Source of the DNA: Bdellovibrio sp. ZAP7
Lineage (GTDB): Bacteria; Bdellovibrionota; UBA1018; CAIMNF01
Direction of reading: 5' to 3'
NCBI GenBank assembly: GCA_945874535.1
Contig: CAMCGZ010000017.1
Span: 1-50,885 of the forward strand
DNA length: 50,885 nt
Part shown: in pieces, positions 17,247 through 27,311 of the stretch
Layout of the letters: each line of letters opens with the position of its first letter
How positions within the stretch are numbered: position 1 is the first letter of the stretch
Made by a program: the position numbers and the translations under genes
The notes under the pieces: generated by a model
The model's database searches: none
Seen by the model: only the letters and a program-made list of their open reading frames with translations
Told to the model about the DNA's origin: nothing

Positions 17247-18738
17247 ACCCAGTTACGAAAATTACCGCTCTAAACTCGCAAAAATCGCCGATCTCGGATT
17301 CGCCGGGGCGGTGTTGAGCTGGGACCAACAGGTCTACATGCCGAAGAACGGAGCCAAGGCCCGTGGCCGTCAGTTAGCCACACTCTCTACTTTAGGGCAC
17401 GAGTTGTTCACAGGACAAGAGTTCGGAGCCTTGATCGAGCGTCTCGGAGCCGACAATACGCGCAGTCCCGATCAGCGGATCAATGTGGCGCTCACCCGGA
17501 AAGATTTCGAGCGTAAGAAAAAGTATCCGGATTCATTCGTCGAGAAGATGTCCCTCGTGACCTCCGAAGCCTTCGGGGCCTGGCATGAGGCCCGGACCAA
17601 GAAGGACTTTTCGATTTTCAAACCCTTGCTCGAGCAGATTGTCGAGTTGAAGCGTGAAGAAACCCGCCTGGTCGGTTATCAGCATCATCCTTACGAGGCT
17701 CTTCTCGAGGATTACGAGCCCGGGTTGACCGTGGCGAAAATCGACGAAGTGTTCGATCGTGTCCGGAAGGAGCTGTTTCCGTTCATCCGACAGATCCTGT
17801 CTCGTCCCCAGCCGGATCATTCCTTTTTGATGAAGCATTACCCCAAAGCCAAGCAGTGGGCTTTCTCGGAAAAAATGGTCCGCCAAATGGGGTATGATTT
17901 CGATTCCGGCCGGGCGGACGATGCTCCCCATCCGTTCTGTACGACTTTCGGCCCGGGTGATGTGCGGATCACGCTCCGGAGTGATGAGAACGAATTCACC
18001 ATGATGCTCTTTGCCGCCATTCACGAGGCCGGCCACGGGCTTTACGAACTCGGGCTTCCGCTTGAGGAGCATTACGGACTTCCGCTCGGAACGGCCCTGT
18101 CTCTGGCATTCCACGAGTCCCAATCGAGATTCTGGGAAAACAATATCGCCCGTTCGCTTCCGTACTGGAAGGCGAATTACCGGACCCTCCAGGAGGAGTT
18201 TCCTGGCAATCTCGGTGCTGTCGCGCTGGAGGATTTCTATCGGGGCGTCAACCGGATCGAGCCCTCGTTCATCCGTGTGGAGGCCGACGAACTGACCTAC
18301 CACGCACACATTTATATCCGCTACCTGATCGAAAAGGCCCTCATCGAGGGTTCGATCGAGGTGGCAGATGTGCCCCGGGTCTGGAATGACCGCTACGAGG
18401 AGTTTCTTGGGATCCGTCCGTCGAACGATTCGGAAGGCTGTCTCCAGGACATCCATTGGTCTTACGGTTCGTTCGGGTATTTCCCCACTTATTCATTCGG
18501 AAGTTTCTATGCGGCCCAGTTGGCGGCAGCGATGAGAAATCAGATTCCCGGGTTCGACGGGCTCATCGAACAGGGAACTCTGGCCCCGATTCTCGGGTGG
18601 CTCCGGACCAAGGTGCACTCCAAGGGGCGGCGTCTGAATTCCGAGGAATTGCTGATCGAGACGACCGGCAAGGGTCTCGATGTGGGCGATTTCATGAATT
18701 ACGCCCGCTCGAAGTACGGCACGATTTACGGACTCTGA
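17236..18738 (+). CDS. M32 family metallocarboxypeptidase (thermostable carboxypeptidase Taq type)
   Basis: A 500-aa protein, the usual length for M32. The zinc motif is H263-E-A-G-H267 in AAIHEAGHGLYELG. The third ligand region is FHESQSRFWENN, and DYEPGLTVAKIDEVF and the C-terminal FMNYARSKYGTIYGL are also typical. It removes C-terminal residues from peptides in the cytoplasm, which suits a neighbour of an oligopeptide importer. ATG 17236 overlaps the last codons of pruA. No Shine-Dalgarno is seen, but TATCCT lies seven bases before the ATG with TTGTTC 17 bp further up, so a leaderless internal promoter is possible. Confidence 0.95.
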   Translation: MKPEPSYENYRSKLAKIADLGFAGAVLSWDQQVYMPKNGAKARGRQLATLSTLGHELFTGQEFGALIERLGADNTRSPDQRINVALTRKDFERKKKYPDSFVEKMSLVTSEAFGAWHEARTKKDFSIFKPLLEQIVELKREETRLVGYQHHPYEALLEDYEPGLTVAKIDEVFDRVRKELFPFIRQILSRPQPDHSFLMKHYPKAKQWAFSEKMVRQMGYDFDSGRADDAPHPFCTTFGPGDVRITLRSDENEFTMMLFAAIHEAGHGLYELGLPLEEHYGLPLGTALSLAFHESQSRFWENNIARSLPYWKANYRTLQEEFPGNLGAVALEDFYRGVNRIEPSFIRVEADELTYHAHIYIRYLIEKALIEGSIEVADVPRVWNDRYEEFLGIRPSNDSEGCLQDIHWSYGSFGYFPTYSFGSFYAAQLAAAMRNQIPGFDGLIEQGTLAPILGWLRTKVHSKGRRLNSEELLIETTGKGLDVGDFMNYARSKYGTIYGL

Positions 18739-18740
18739 TT

Positions 18741-20138
18741 TCAGTCCTCAGATTCGATTCCGAAGGATTTCATCCGGCGGTGAAGGTAGCTTCTCTCGAT
18801 GCCGAGAGCTTGAGAGGTCTTCGAGACATTCCATCCGTTTTCACGCAACGATTGGATGATGTATTCGCGCTCGAAGTCGGCTTTCGCATCCTTCAGAGAA
18901 CGCCCGGCCGACAAGGCGACGATGCCATGGGTTTCCGTCTCTTCTGTGGATGAGGGAGTGTACCCCTCGTCTCCGAGGTGCATCTTGAGTTCATCCGGTC
19001 CGATGAGATCGGTCTCTTCGGGAGCTTGAAGGATCACAATGCGCTCGATCAGATTCCTGAGTTCCCTGATGTTTCCGGGCCACGAATGCCTCTCGAGGAG
19101 CAGGATGCCTTCTTTGGAGAAGGCCCGTTTGGGTTTCTGATGTGACGCCGAGAACTCCCGCAGAAAATGGTCGCTCAAAAGGGGAATATCCTCTTTGCGA
19201 TCCCGGAGTGCGGGGATGTGGATCCGGATGACGTTGAGCCGGAAATAAAGATCTTCGCGGAAGTTCCCTTTGGCGATTTCCTGTTTGAGGTCCTTGTTCG
19301 TGGCGGCAATCACCCGGACATCCACCGAATGGGTCTCGTGTCCCCCGACCCGCTCGAATTTCTGTTCTTGCAGGATTCGAAGGATCTTGGTCTGGGTTTT
19401 CATCGACATATCGCCGATTTCATCCAGGAAAAGGGTGCCCTGGTCAGCAAGGTCGAATCGTCCGCGACGGAGTTGGGTGGCTCCGGTGAAGGCACCCCGT
19501 TCGTGTCCGAACAGTTCGCTTTCAATCAACTCTTCAGGGATCGCGGCACAGTTGACCTCGATGAACGGTTTCTTGAACCGGTGGGAAAGCGCATGAATGG
19601 TCTGGGCTGCGACTTCTTTACCGGTGCCGTTTTCTCCGGTGATGAGCACCGAGCTGTTGGTCGGCGCCACCCTGCGGATGAGTTCCTGGATTTGTTTCAT
19701 CGAGGGGGCGTCACCGATGAAGGGACGCTTCCCCGAGAGCTGCTTCCGGAGCGCCTGGTTCTCCTCGATCAAATCCCGGGCCGAGAGGGCGTTCCGGATC
19801 AGAACCAGCAAGCGGTCGAGCTCCACCGGTTTTTCCATGAAATCGAAGGCTCCGAGCTTGGTTGCTTTCACGGCGGTTTCGATATTTCCGTGGCCGGACA
19901 TGATGATCACGGGAATCTCGATGCCTTTCGCCTTCATTTCGCCGAGCGCCGCCATGCCGTCGAGGTCCGGCATCCAGATATCGAGCAGGATCAGGTCCGG
20001 ATTATCCTTCATCGCGGTTTCAATACCCTGGCGGGCATTCGGGGCTTTGAGAGTCCGGTAACCTTCGTCCTGGAGTGCACCTGCAAGTGAGTCCCGGATC
20101 GAGGGTTCGTCATCGATGATCAGGATCGTCCGGCTCAT
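18741..20138 (-). CDS. ntrX: NtrX-family sigma-54-dependent response regulator
   Basis: A 465-aa NtrC-class activator. The receiver domain is at about 3-120 with phosphoacceptor D53 (LILLDIWMPDLDG). The AAA+ domain at about 140-380 has Walker A GENGTGKE, the sigma-54 contact loop GAFTGA and GTLFLDEIGDM. The C-terminal Fis-type helix-turn-helix reads NVSKTSQALGIERSYLHRRM. It is encoded four bases overlapping the sensor kinase gene upstream. NtrX proteins control nitrogen, redox or envelope genes depending on lineage, so the regulon here cannot be stated. Convergent with the M32 gene, with two bases between stops. Confidence 0.95.
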   Translation of the reverse strand: MSRTILIIDDEPSIRDSLAGALQDEGYRTLKAPNARQGIETAMKDNPDLILLDIWMPDLDGMAALGEMKAKGIEIPVIIMSGHGNIETAVKATKLGAFDFMEKPVELDRLLVLIRNALSARDLIEENQALRKQLSGKRPFIGDAPSMKQIQELIRRVAPTNSSVLITGENGTGKEVAAQTIHALSHRFKKPFIEVNCAAIPEELIESELFGHERGAFTGATQLRRGRFDLADQGTLFLDEIGDMSMKTQTKILRILQEQKFERVGGHETHSVDVRVIAATNKDLKQEIAKGNFREDLYFRLNVIRIHIPALRDRKEDIPLLSDHFLREFSASHQKPKRAFSKEGILLLERHSWPGNIRELRNLIERIVILQAPEETDLIGPDELKMHLGDEGYTPSSTEETETHGIVALSAGRSLKDAKADFEREYIIQSLRENGWNVSKTSQALGIERSYLHRRMKSFGIESED

Positions 20139-22351
20139 GAGATCAGCTTAGCGGTTTTGAGGGGAAGCTCAATGATAAAAGACGTGCCCGCGTCAAGCTT
20201 CGAAGACAAGCGGATGTAGCCCCCGTGATCGTTGATGATCCTCTTCACGATGGCGAGCCCGAGTCCTGTTCCCTGGGATTTGGTCGAGAAGTACGGCTCG
20301 AATGCCCGTTCCTGGATCTCCTCGTTCATTCCCGGGCCGTTGTCTTTCAGGATCAGTGCCGCCATTTCAAGTGGGGCGTTGTAATGGGTTTCGATTTCGA
20401 TCCTCCCGGGACGTGAAGCCTTCATGGACTGGATCGCAGCGATTCCATTGTCGATCAGGTTCATGAGCACCCGCTTCATCTGGTCGCGATCGAGGTTGAT
20501 GACCGGCAAGCGGGTTTCGAGTCGCGTGATGAAGTGGATCTCGGGATGAGCTGAGTGGTAAAGCTTCAAAGTTTCCTGGATCAGCTCATTGAGCTGTTGG
20601 GGCGTGGGCGAGACTTCCGGAAGGCGCGCGAAGTTCGAGAACTCATTCACCATCTCTTTCAGTTCGTCGGTGTGTTGAATGATCACCTTCGTGCACTCCT
20701 GGACGAGTTGTCCGTCTTTACCCGGCAGTTCGCGAAGACGCCGCTGGAGCCGTTGGGCGGAGAGCTTGATCGGAGTGAGGGGATTCTTGATCTCGTGGGC
20801 GATCCGCTTCGCAACTTCACGCCAAGCCATTTCGCGCTGGCCTTTGACCAAATGGGTGACGTCATCCAGAACAGCAACGGCCCCCCAAATCTTCCCGTTT
20901 TCCTTGAGGGGCGAAGAGATCGCAGTCAGGTTGCGGATCTCGCCCGCCACCTTCCCGCTCCAGGTCGTTTCGAGTTCTGTTCTTGGAGCATCCTCCAGAG
21001 CGGATTCAAGTACTCCGAGGATTCCTGCCAGCGATGCCCCCCTCAAGATGGCGTTCATCGGCCTGCCCGAGTACTCGCCATCTGCGAGGTCGAGCAGGGT
21101 TTTGGCCGCGGAATTCAGGGTCAGGATGCCTCCGCTGCGGTCCACCAGGACCACTCCGGTGGCGATGTTGGACAGAATGGCCTCGAGTTGCTGGGTGCGC
21201 TGACGGATCTCTGCCTGGTTCCGCTTCAGGTCGGAGGTCATTTTGTTGAAGCTCTCGACCAGGGTGGCGATCTCGTCGTCCCCGGTTTTTTCAATGGTGA
21301 TGTCCAAACGGCCCCGTCCCACCTCATGGGCCGCACGCACCAGTCGTTCGACCGGAACAGTGAGTTCCCGTGCCAGGTAAAGTCCGAGCCAGATCTCGGC
21401 GAAAATGATCAGCAGGGTGATCAGAATCAGGATGATGAAATAAGTGGTTTTGATCGGATACTTGAGCGGGTTGATGTCTTTGTATTCTTCGGCTGTGTTG
21501 GCGATCTGTCCCGCCTTCTGAGTCAGGTTCACCGGGATGAGCGTATCCACGAGCACCAGGGCCTTGACCGTACCGGAGGGGTATTCCATGACTGGAATCC
21601 CGGAACGTACCAGATCGGCTCTTCCCACTGACTGGATGAAGGCGATGCGGTTTCCTTGGAATGCCGACTTGAGCCGGTCGAGGCTCGGACGCACATAGGC
21701 ATCCGGATTGTGGGACTTCGAGTGAGGATCCATCACGACCCAGGGTTTGGAGAAGGGGTCGCTGTAGATCTCGACCGCATTCAAGGCATAAAGAGACCGG
21801 AGGTTCTCGAGTTGCTGGATCCAGGCGGCCTCGGCCTTCTTCGAAGCCCCGTACTTCAGGGGCCGCATCTGGTTTGCAATCAGTCCGGCAAAGTGAGCCG
21901 AGAGATTCTCGGCATTCTTGTAGTAGAGACTGGTGATTTCGAGAGAAGACTCGAGGGTGTTCTGGACCTTCAGCGAGAACCACTTGTCAAAGCTCTGGTT
22001 GATATACAGCGCAGAGATGGTGAAAACCGTCAGAGTCGGGATGATCGAGAATCCGATGAATGCAGCCACCAGCTTCGATTTGAGGCGGGACCCGAGAATC
22101 CTGCTTCTGCGCTCGAAGAAGATCTTCCCGACATTCTTGAAGATCAGCCAGAGCAGGCCCACCAGGATCACGATGTTGAAGTTGATGAGCCCGAAGAAGA
22201 AAATCGAATTGACGAAGGGCAGGGTGGAGGAGATTTTCCCGAGACGGAACTCCACGGCGGTCAGTAGGGCGAAAGCGATCGCAAGGCCGAAAATAATGAC
22301 CCTTTCCCGGCGTCTTTTCCGGGCTTCCCGTTGCTCCAAGCGATCCGACAT
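20135..22351 (-). CDS. ntrY: NtrY-family membrane sensor histidine kinase
   Basis: A 738-aa kinase. It has transmembrane segments near residues 17-36, 50-73, 93-113 and 297-322, with a periplasmic sensor part between the third and fourth. A HAMP linker follows ([18 protein letters not shown]), then a PAS domain ([20 protein letters not shown]), a dimerisation domain with the phosphorylated His in [18 protein letters not shown], and an ATP-binding domain ([28 protein letters not shown]). This layout is that of NtrY. It overlaps ntrX by four bases and lies divergent to proS with a gap of about 50 bp. Confidence 0.95.
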   Translation of the reverse strand: MSDRLEQREARKRRRERVIIFGLAIAFALLTAVEFRLGKISSTLPFVNSIFFFGLINFNIVILVGLLWLIFKNVGKIFFERRSRILGSRLKSKLVAAFIGFSIIPTLTVFTISALYINQSFDKWFSLKVQNTLESSLEITSLYYKNAENLSAHFAGLIANQMRPLKYGASKKAEAAWIQQLENLRSLYALNAVEIYSDPFSKPWVVMDPHSKSHNPDAYVRPSLDRLKSAFQGNRIAFIQSVGRADLVRSGIPVMEYPSGTVKALVLVDTLIPVNLTQKAGQIANTAEEYKDINPLKYPIKTTYFIILILITLLIIFAEIWLGLYLARELTVPVERLVRAAHEVGRGRLDITIEKTGDDEIATLVESFNKMTSDLKRNQAEIRQRTQQLEAILSNIATGVVLVDRSGGILTLNSAAKTLLDLADGEYSGRPMNAILRGASLAGILGVLESALEDAPRTELETTWSGKVAGEIRNLTAISSPLKENGKIWGAVAVLDDVTHLVKGQREMAWREVAKRIAHEIKNPLTPIKLSAQRLQRRLRELPGKDGQLVQECTKVIIQHTDELKEMVNEFSNFARLPEVSPTPQQLNELIQETLKLYHSAHPEIHFITRLETRLPVINLDRDQMKRVLMNLIDNGIAAIQSMKASRPGRIEIETHYNAPLEMAALILKDNGPGMNEEIQERAFEPYFSTKSQGTGLGLAIVKRIINDHGGYIRLSSKLDAGTSFIIELPLKTAKLIS

Positions 22352-22402
22352 GGGGCGAGATTATCATGGATTTTGGCCCGAAATCGAACTATTCTACCCC
22401 GC

Positions 22403-23875
22403 ATGGCAGAAAAAATCACACCCCGCAGCGAAAACTTCCCCGAGTGGTATCAGGATGTGGTGCTCCAGGCCCGTCTTGCCGATTACAGTCCGGTCAAAGG
22501 ATGCATGGTCATCCGTCCGAATGGCTATTCGATTTGGGAACGGATCCAGAAGGAAATGAACGATCGGATCAAGGCGGCAGGAGTGAAGAACGCCTATTTC
22601 CCGATGTTCATCCCGGAGAGCTTTATCAAGAAAGAAGCCGATCATGTCGAGGGCTTCGCTCCCCAGGTGGCTGTCGTGACTCATGCAGGAGCCAAGGATC
22701 TGGACGAAAAGCTCGTGGTCCGCCCGACTTCCGAAACCATCATCAATTCGATGTTCGCCAAGTGGATCCAGAGTTACAGGGATCTGCCTTTGCTCATGAA
22801 TCAATGGGCCAACGTCGTCCGGTGGGAGATGCGGACGCGCCTGTTCTTGAGAACCACCGAGTTCCTCTGGCAAGAGGGACACACCTGTCATGCCACGCTC
22901 GACGAAGCCGAAGTTTTCACCCAAAGAATGCTGAAGATGTACCACGAGTTCGCAGAGAACGTGCTCGCGATGCCGGTGGTCCCCGGCATGAAGTCCGAGG
23001 CCGAAAAATTCGCAGGTGCGCTCAGGACTTATTGCATTGAAGCGATGATGCAGGACGGGAAGGCGCTTCAGGCCGGAACCTCGCACAATCTCTCCGACCA
23101 CTTTGCCAAAGCCTTCGATACGATGTTCCTCGACAAGGATGGAAAGCAGAAGCATGTGTTCCAGACCAGTTGGGGTGTCTCCACCCGTCTGATCGGCGGG
23201 ATGATCATGACCCATTCTGACGACAAGGGTCTCGTTCTACCTCCGATGCTGGCCGAAACCCATGTGGTCATCGTACCGATCACACCGAAAGCCGGGACCG
23301 CCCCTGCGATTCATGAGGCTGCCGACCGCCTGGCTGCGTCCATCCGCGAACACGCCGACGCTCAGGCTCTGCCGTACCGGATCGGTGTCACAGTCGACAA
23401 AGACGATACCAAGCAAGCGGGCTGGAAGTTCCATGAATACGAATTGATCGGGATCCCGGTCCGGATCGAAATCGGACCGCGCGATCTTGAAAAATCACAG
23501 GCCGTATTCACCCGGCGCGATGTGGGAGTGAAGGAATTCGTTCCTTTGGCCGATCTTCCTGCGAAGATCGCACGCGAACTCAAATCCATGCAGTCGGAGT
23601 TGCTCGAAAAAGCCCGCACTCATCGCGACCAGAACACCCATGAGGTCGATGATTACACCACCTTTAAAAAGCTTCTCGACGAGAAGGGCGGATTTTACAA
23701 AGTACCCTGGAGTCTGGATCGTGCAGCCGAGGAGCAGATCAAAGAAGAAACCAAAGCGACTCTCCGTTGCATCCTGCTCGACGAGTCTTTCAAGCCTGTC
23801 CAAGCGGGTAAACCTTGTTTCATGACCGGAAAGAAAGACGGGACCGTCATGGCGATCTTCGCCCGGTCGTATTGA
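22403..23875 (+). CDS. proS: prolyl-tRNA synthetase, archaeal/eukaryotic-like (type 3)
   Basis: A 490-aa class-II synthetase charging tRNA-Pro. It starts [18 protein letters not shown] and has no insertion (editing) domain, as in the short type-3 ProRS (TIGR00408-like) rather than the roughly 570-aa bacterial form. Motif 2 is seen in [15 protein letters not shown] with WQEGHT. Motif 3 lies near GVSTRLIGG. It ends with the type-3 C-terminal tail ending in Tyr (MAIFARSY). ATG 22403 fits the family N-terminus. No Shine-Dalgarno is present; TATTCT ends seven bases before the ATG, suggesting a leaderless message. It heads a proS-pyrF-rlmB run. Confidence 0.96.
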   Translation: MAEKITPRSENFPEWYQDVVLQARLADYSPVKGCMVIRPNGYSIWERIQKEMNDRIKAAGVKNAYFPMFIPESFIKKEADHVEGFAPQVAVVTHAGAKDLDEKLVVRPTSETIINSMFAKWIQSYRDLPLLMNQWANVVRWEMRTRLFLRTTEFLWQEGHTCHATLDEAEVFTQRMLKMYHEFAENVLAMPVVPGMKSEAEKFAGALRTYCIEAMMQDGKALQAGTSHNLSDHFAKAFDTMFLDKDGKQKHVFQTSWGVSTRLIGGMIMTHSDDKGLVLPPMLAETHVVIVPITPKAGTAPAIHEAADRLAASIREHADAQALPYRIGVTVDKDDTKQAGWKFHEYELIGIPVRIEIGPRDLEKSQAVFTRRDVGVKEFVPLADLPAKIARELKSMQSELLEKARTHRDQNTHEVDDYTTFKKLLDEKGGFYKVPWSLDRAAEEQIKEETKATLRCILLDESFKPVQAGKPCFMTGKKDGTVMAIFARSY

Positions 23876-23888
23876 GAAGGGTTTCCGA

Positions 23889-24617
23889 ATGAAGACCGAA
23901 CTGGTGGTGGCGCTCGATTTCAGTGATCGTTCTGAAGCCGAACAATTGATGGAAAAACTGGAAGGCCTACCGGTGATTTATAAGGTGGGTCTCGAGTTGT
24001 TCCTGGCGACCGGAGCCTCCTGGGTGCAGACGCTGTGTTCACTCGGACACCGGGTGTTTCTCGATCTGAAATTCCACGACATTCCGAATACCGTCGCACA
24101 AGCAGTGGTCCAGGGTGCCAGGACCGGAGCCGAGTTCATCACCGTTCATCTTTCCGGTGGCCGGAGGATGCTCGATGAGATCGATCTGAAACTTTCCGAA
24201 GCTCTCGCCGGCGGACAGATCGGTTCCCGTCCGAAAATTCTCGGAGTGAGCGTTCTGACCTCGTTTCACGAAGAAGAGTGGATCGCAAATGTCTCACACA
24301 TGGCAAAGATCTCGGGGGTCCGTCCGATCTCGGATTCGGTCCAGCATTTCGCAAGTCTTGCCCACGATCATCCTGCGGTTCAAGGCATGGTTTGCTCACC
24401 TAAAGAAATCATGATCGTCCGGACCAAGCATCCGCACCTGTACTTGATGGTGCCCGGAATCCGTCCGGAGGGTGCCCCGATGCACGACCAAAGCCGCGTC
24501 ATGACCCCGAAAGAAGCCCGTGAAGCCGGTGCCTCGGCCGTGGTGGTCGGCAGGCCCATCACCCGTGCACAAGATCCGCGAGCCGCTACCATGGCAATTC
24601 TGGGAGATCTCGAATGA
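23889..24617 (+). CDS. pyrF: orotidine 5'-phosphate decarboxylase
   Basis: A 242-aa OMP decarboxylase that makes UMP in pyrimidine synthesis. Family blocks are LVVALDFSDRSEAEQLM, VGLELFLATG, the catalytic Asp-Lys array FLDLKFHDIPNTVAQ, and the phosphate-binding end VPGIRPEG with GASAVVVGRPIT. It starts 13 bases after proS with GAAGGG upstream, and overlaps the next gene by four bases. Confidence 0.97.
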   Translation: MKTELVVALDFSDRSEAEQLMEKLEGLPVIYKVGLELFLATGASWVQTLCSLGHRVFLDLKFHDIPNTVAQAVVQGARTGAEFITVHLSGGRRMLDEIDLKLSEALAGGQIGSRPKILGVSVLTSFHEEEWIANVSHMAKISGVRPISDSVQHFASLAHDHPAVQGMVCSPKEIMIVRTKHPHLYLMVPGIRPEGAPMHDQSRVMTPKEAREAGASAVVVGRPITRAQDPRAATMAILGDLE

Positions 24618-25369
24618 GTCAGGAATTATTCGTCCGGAACCCGCATAGCATTCTCGAAGCCCTGAAGGGGCGACCCAAAGAGGTGGTGGAGATCACCCTC
24701 CCGCGCGACCGGCTCGAGGGGCCTTGGCTTCAGATCCAGGCTCTGGCCGAGCGTCACCGGATCCGCATGAGTCAGGGATCCAAGGACGCTCCCCGTTCGC
24801 GCGATCGGAACCGCGGTCCGCAAGGCAATCCGGGGCGTGAAAGTGGTCACGGGGCCTTGATCCGCCCCAAATCCCCTGTTTCGATCGAGACTCTTCTGGA
24901 CGGGGTCACTGAGCAGGATCGTGGCGTGTGGATGGCGCTCGATTGTCTGCAGGATCCGCAGAATCTCGGTGCGATTTTCAGGGCCGCTGCTTTTTTCGGG
25001 ATCCGCGGAATCATCATGACCACCGAACGATCGGCACCCATGACCGCCACGGTGTACGACATCGCTGCGGGTGGGGTCGAGCACGTGCCGATGGTCCACG
25101 CGATCAATCTGAAGCAGGCGCTTGAAAAGGCCAAAGAAGCCGGCCTCTGGATTCTGGGAACCTCCGAGCATGCAAAAGAGTCTCTGGCCAAAGTGGACCG
25201 TGACCGGAACTGGCTCGTGGTGGTGGGCAATGAGGAAAAAGGCATCCGGCGCCTGACAGAAGAGAGCTGTGACGTCATTTGCTCCATTCCGCCCACGGGT
25301 GACGGAGTGACTTCACTGAATGTCTCGGTGGCAACCGGAATCCTTTTGTTTCATCTGAGTTCTAATTGA
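24614..25369 (+). CDS. rlmB: TrmH/SpoU family RNA 2'-O-methyltransferase (RlmB-like)
   Basis: A 251-aa SPOUT methyltransferase. An N-terminal substrate-binding domain opens with FVRNPHSILEAL. A low-complexity basic linker (SRDRNRGPQGN) follows, and then the catalytic SPOUT domain with motif 1 (LQDPQNLGAIFRAA), motif 2 (VVVGNEEKGI) and motif 3 (TSLNVSVATGILLF). RlmB methylates G2251 of 23S rRNA in E. coli; the exact target here is inferred. It overlaps pyrF by four bases and overlaps the convergent tatD gene tail to tail by eight bases. Confidence 0.9.
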   Translation: MSQELFVRNPHSILEALKGRPKEVVEITLPRDRLEGPWLQIQALAERHRIRMSQGSKDAPRSRDRNRGPQGNPGRESGHGALIRPKSPVSIETLLDGVTEQDRGVWMALDCLQDPQNLGAIFRAAAFFGIRGIIMTTERSAPMTATVYDIAAGGVEHVPMVHAINLKQALEKAKEAGLWILGTSEHAKESLAKVDRDRNWLVVVGNEEKGIRRLTEESCDVICSIPPTGDGVTSLNVSVATGILLFHLSSN

Positions 25370-26144
25370 GCTGAAAACACCGCATCGAGTTTTCTCGGGT
25401 GATCCGGACAAGCTCCTCAAACGGGATGCCGCGGATCTCCGCCAGCTTCAAAGCGGTGTGTTTGACCATGGAGGGTTCGCACTTTTTCCCACGCAAGGGA
25501 ACGGGTGCCAGGAACGGGGCGTCGGTTTCCACTAGAATCCGGTCGAGCGGAAGTGTTTTAGCCAGCTCTCTCAAAGGCTCCGAATTCTTGAACGTCAGGA
25601 TTCCGGAAAATGAAATGAAAAACCCCAGATCGATGCAGGCTTGGGCGAACCCGTCCGTCCCCGAAAAACAATGGATCACCCCGAGCGAGGGACCTTTCTG
25701 TTTAGCGGCGTATTCGCGAAGCAGGGGCAGGAGGTCTTCCTCCCCGTCGCGGGAATGGATGACCACCGGTTTTTTCGCCTCAACGGCGAGCTCGAGTTGG
25801 GCGGCACACTCGGCTTGTTGTTTCTTCCGATCGGAATGCTCGTAGTAGTAGTCGAGTCCGATTTCTCCGATCGCCACACACTTCGGATGTGCGAGTCGAG
25901 GTCGCATGTCGGCCAGAACCGAGGCATCGACCTTCGAGGCGTCGTGTGGATGGACTCCGATGGTGTGGTACACGTGGGGAAACCGCTCTGAAATCTCGCG
26001 AACCGCATCAAAATTGGCGGGTTCGGTTCCGATGGTGATCAAGGTGTCGACCCCGGAATCGAGTGCCTCTTTTACCAATTGTTCGGGACCCTTCCCGCCA
26101 TCGTATTCGTAATCGAGGTGGCAGTGGGTGTCGATCAGGTTCAT
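25362..26144 (-). CDS. tatD: TatD family metal-dependent hydrolase
   Basis: A 260-aa TIM-barrel hydrolase. The metal-binding HxH is in LIDTHCHLDYEYDG, the Glu in AIGEIGLDYYY, and further ligands in VIHSRDGEED, GVIHCFSG and LVETDAPFLAP. TatD proteins are deoxyribonucleases or exonucleases acting in DNA repair or turnover. It overlaps the VKOR-DsbA gene upstream by four bases and is the last gene of that operon, which is probably a transcriptional rather than a functional link. Confidence 0.95.
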   Translation of the reverse strand: MNLIDTHCHLDYEYDGGKGPEQLVKEALDSGVDTLITIGTEPANFDAVREISERFPHVYHTIGVHPHDASKVDASVLADMRPRLAHPKCVAIGEIGLDYYYEHSDRKKQQAECAAQLELAVEAKKPVVIHSRDGEEDLLPLLREYAAKQKGPSLGVIHCFSGTDGFAQACIDLGFFISFSGILTFKNSEPLRELAKTLPLDRILVETDAPFLAPVPLRGKKCEPSMVKHTALKLAEIRGIPFEELVRITRENSMRCFQLN

Positions 26145-27310
26145 TTGGTGAGCATCCGTTCGATCAAATCGATCCAGACCCGGGTGGGCAGTCCGCCTTC
26201 CACTTTCCGTCCATTGATGAAAAAGGTCGGAGTCGATTGGACCTTGAGTGCCACCCCTGCGGCAGACTCCGCCCGGATCCGCTCACCGGTCGAGGGTTGT
26301 GCCAAGCATTCCTTCAGCTTCCCTGCATCAAGTCCGGAGATATCGGCCAGGACCAGATCCGCGATTCTGTCTTTTTGGAAGTCGCCCTGGTGACTGAACA
26401 GGCTTTCGTAGGCCTCGAGGAATCTACCTTGTTCTCCGGCGCATACCGCCACCGCCGCTGCCTCGCAGGCGAAGGGGTGGATGGTGCGCTTCAAGTTCGG
26501 GTCGGTATTGCACTCGGCGGCGAGCGGGAAATTCATGAACACGAAACGGATTTGTTTCTCATAACGTTTGAAAAGCGGATGAATCGAGTTCGCGCCGAGT
26601 CGGCACGCCGGGCATTCGTAATCGCTGAATTTCACCAGCGTGATCGGAGCATCAGTCGGGCCGACCGAAAACACCGATGCGGGCAGATTCACCGGATTCA
26701 CGGGAGCACTGAGAATGCTCTCGATATGATCCTGGAGATCAGCGGACTTGATCTCTGCCATGGGGTCGAGTCCTTTGGTCAGCAGAAGCGCCACTACGAC
26801 AGAGGCTACGGCCGAACCGGCTACACGCGAAAACGGAAACGGACGATCCGATTTGCCGGCTCCGGGCAATGTCCAGGCAACGACAAATAGGGCACTGTTG
26901 ATGACATCAATGAAAATACAGAGCAGGCAAAGCTTCCCGATCACACCGACCATGATCGCGAGGTAGACGGCTGAAAAAGCCAATGACAAGCCGGTCAGTC
27001 CGATCAACCAGGGGCGCAGGGCTTTCCGGAGGCTGCCATCCAAGGCGAAAAGAGAGAGAATCAGAATCAGCACATACCCTGCGATGGCGAATCCGGAGAG
27101 TGGAATCCCACCAGGCAATTCAGCAAAGCGGCTCATTTCAACAGCTGTGCAGTCGAAAGTCGCGTTGATGTTGCAGAAGCTCTTCATTTCTCCACGACCG
27201 CTACGGGTCAGGTGAAAGAGGCGGGTCTGCCAAATGGAGATTGCGGCACCTACGGTAGCAAGAAGCGCCAACAAAGGGGTCAGTGCGGGCCTGGTTTTCT
27301 CGGTTGTCAT
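26141..27310 (-). CDS. VKOR-DsbA fusion: membrane quinone reductase plus thioredoxin-like oxidase
   Basis: A 389-aa two-part protein. Residues about 10-160 are a vitamin K epoxide reductase-like membrane domain with loop cysteines C46 and C54 and the quinone-side motif C128-L-L-C131. A further membrane segment follows near 155-175. Residues about 205-389 are a DsbA/thioredoxin-like periplasmic domain with C233-P-A-C236 and the cis-Pro loop STPTFFING. Such fusions replace the DsbA-DsbB pair, making disulfides in secreted proteins and passing electrons to quinone. It begins three bases from the ccdA stop (TGATATG) with GGAAAGG upstream, and overlaps tatD by four bases. Confidence 0.93.
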   Translation of the reverse strand: MTTEKTRPALTPLLALLATVGAAISIWQTRLFHLTRSGRGEMKSFCNINATFDCTAVEMSRFAELPGGIPLSGFAIAGYVLILILSLFALDGSLRKALRPWLIGLTGLSLAFSAVYLAIMVGVIGKLCLLCIFIDVINSALFVVAWTLPGAGKSDRPFPFSRVAGSAVASVVVALLLTKGLDPMAEIKSADLQDHIESILSAPVNPVNLPASVFSVGPTDAPITLVKFSDYECPACRLGANSIHPLFKRYEKQIRFVFMNFPLAAECNTDPNLKRTIHPFACEAAAVAVCAGEQGRFLEAYESLFSHQGDFQKDRIADLVLADISGLDAGKLKECLAQPSTGERIRAESAAGVALKVQSTPTFFINGRKVEGGLPTRVWIDLIERMLTK

Positions 27311-27311
27311 A

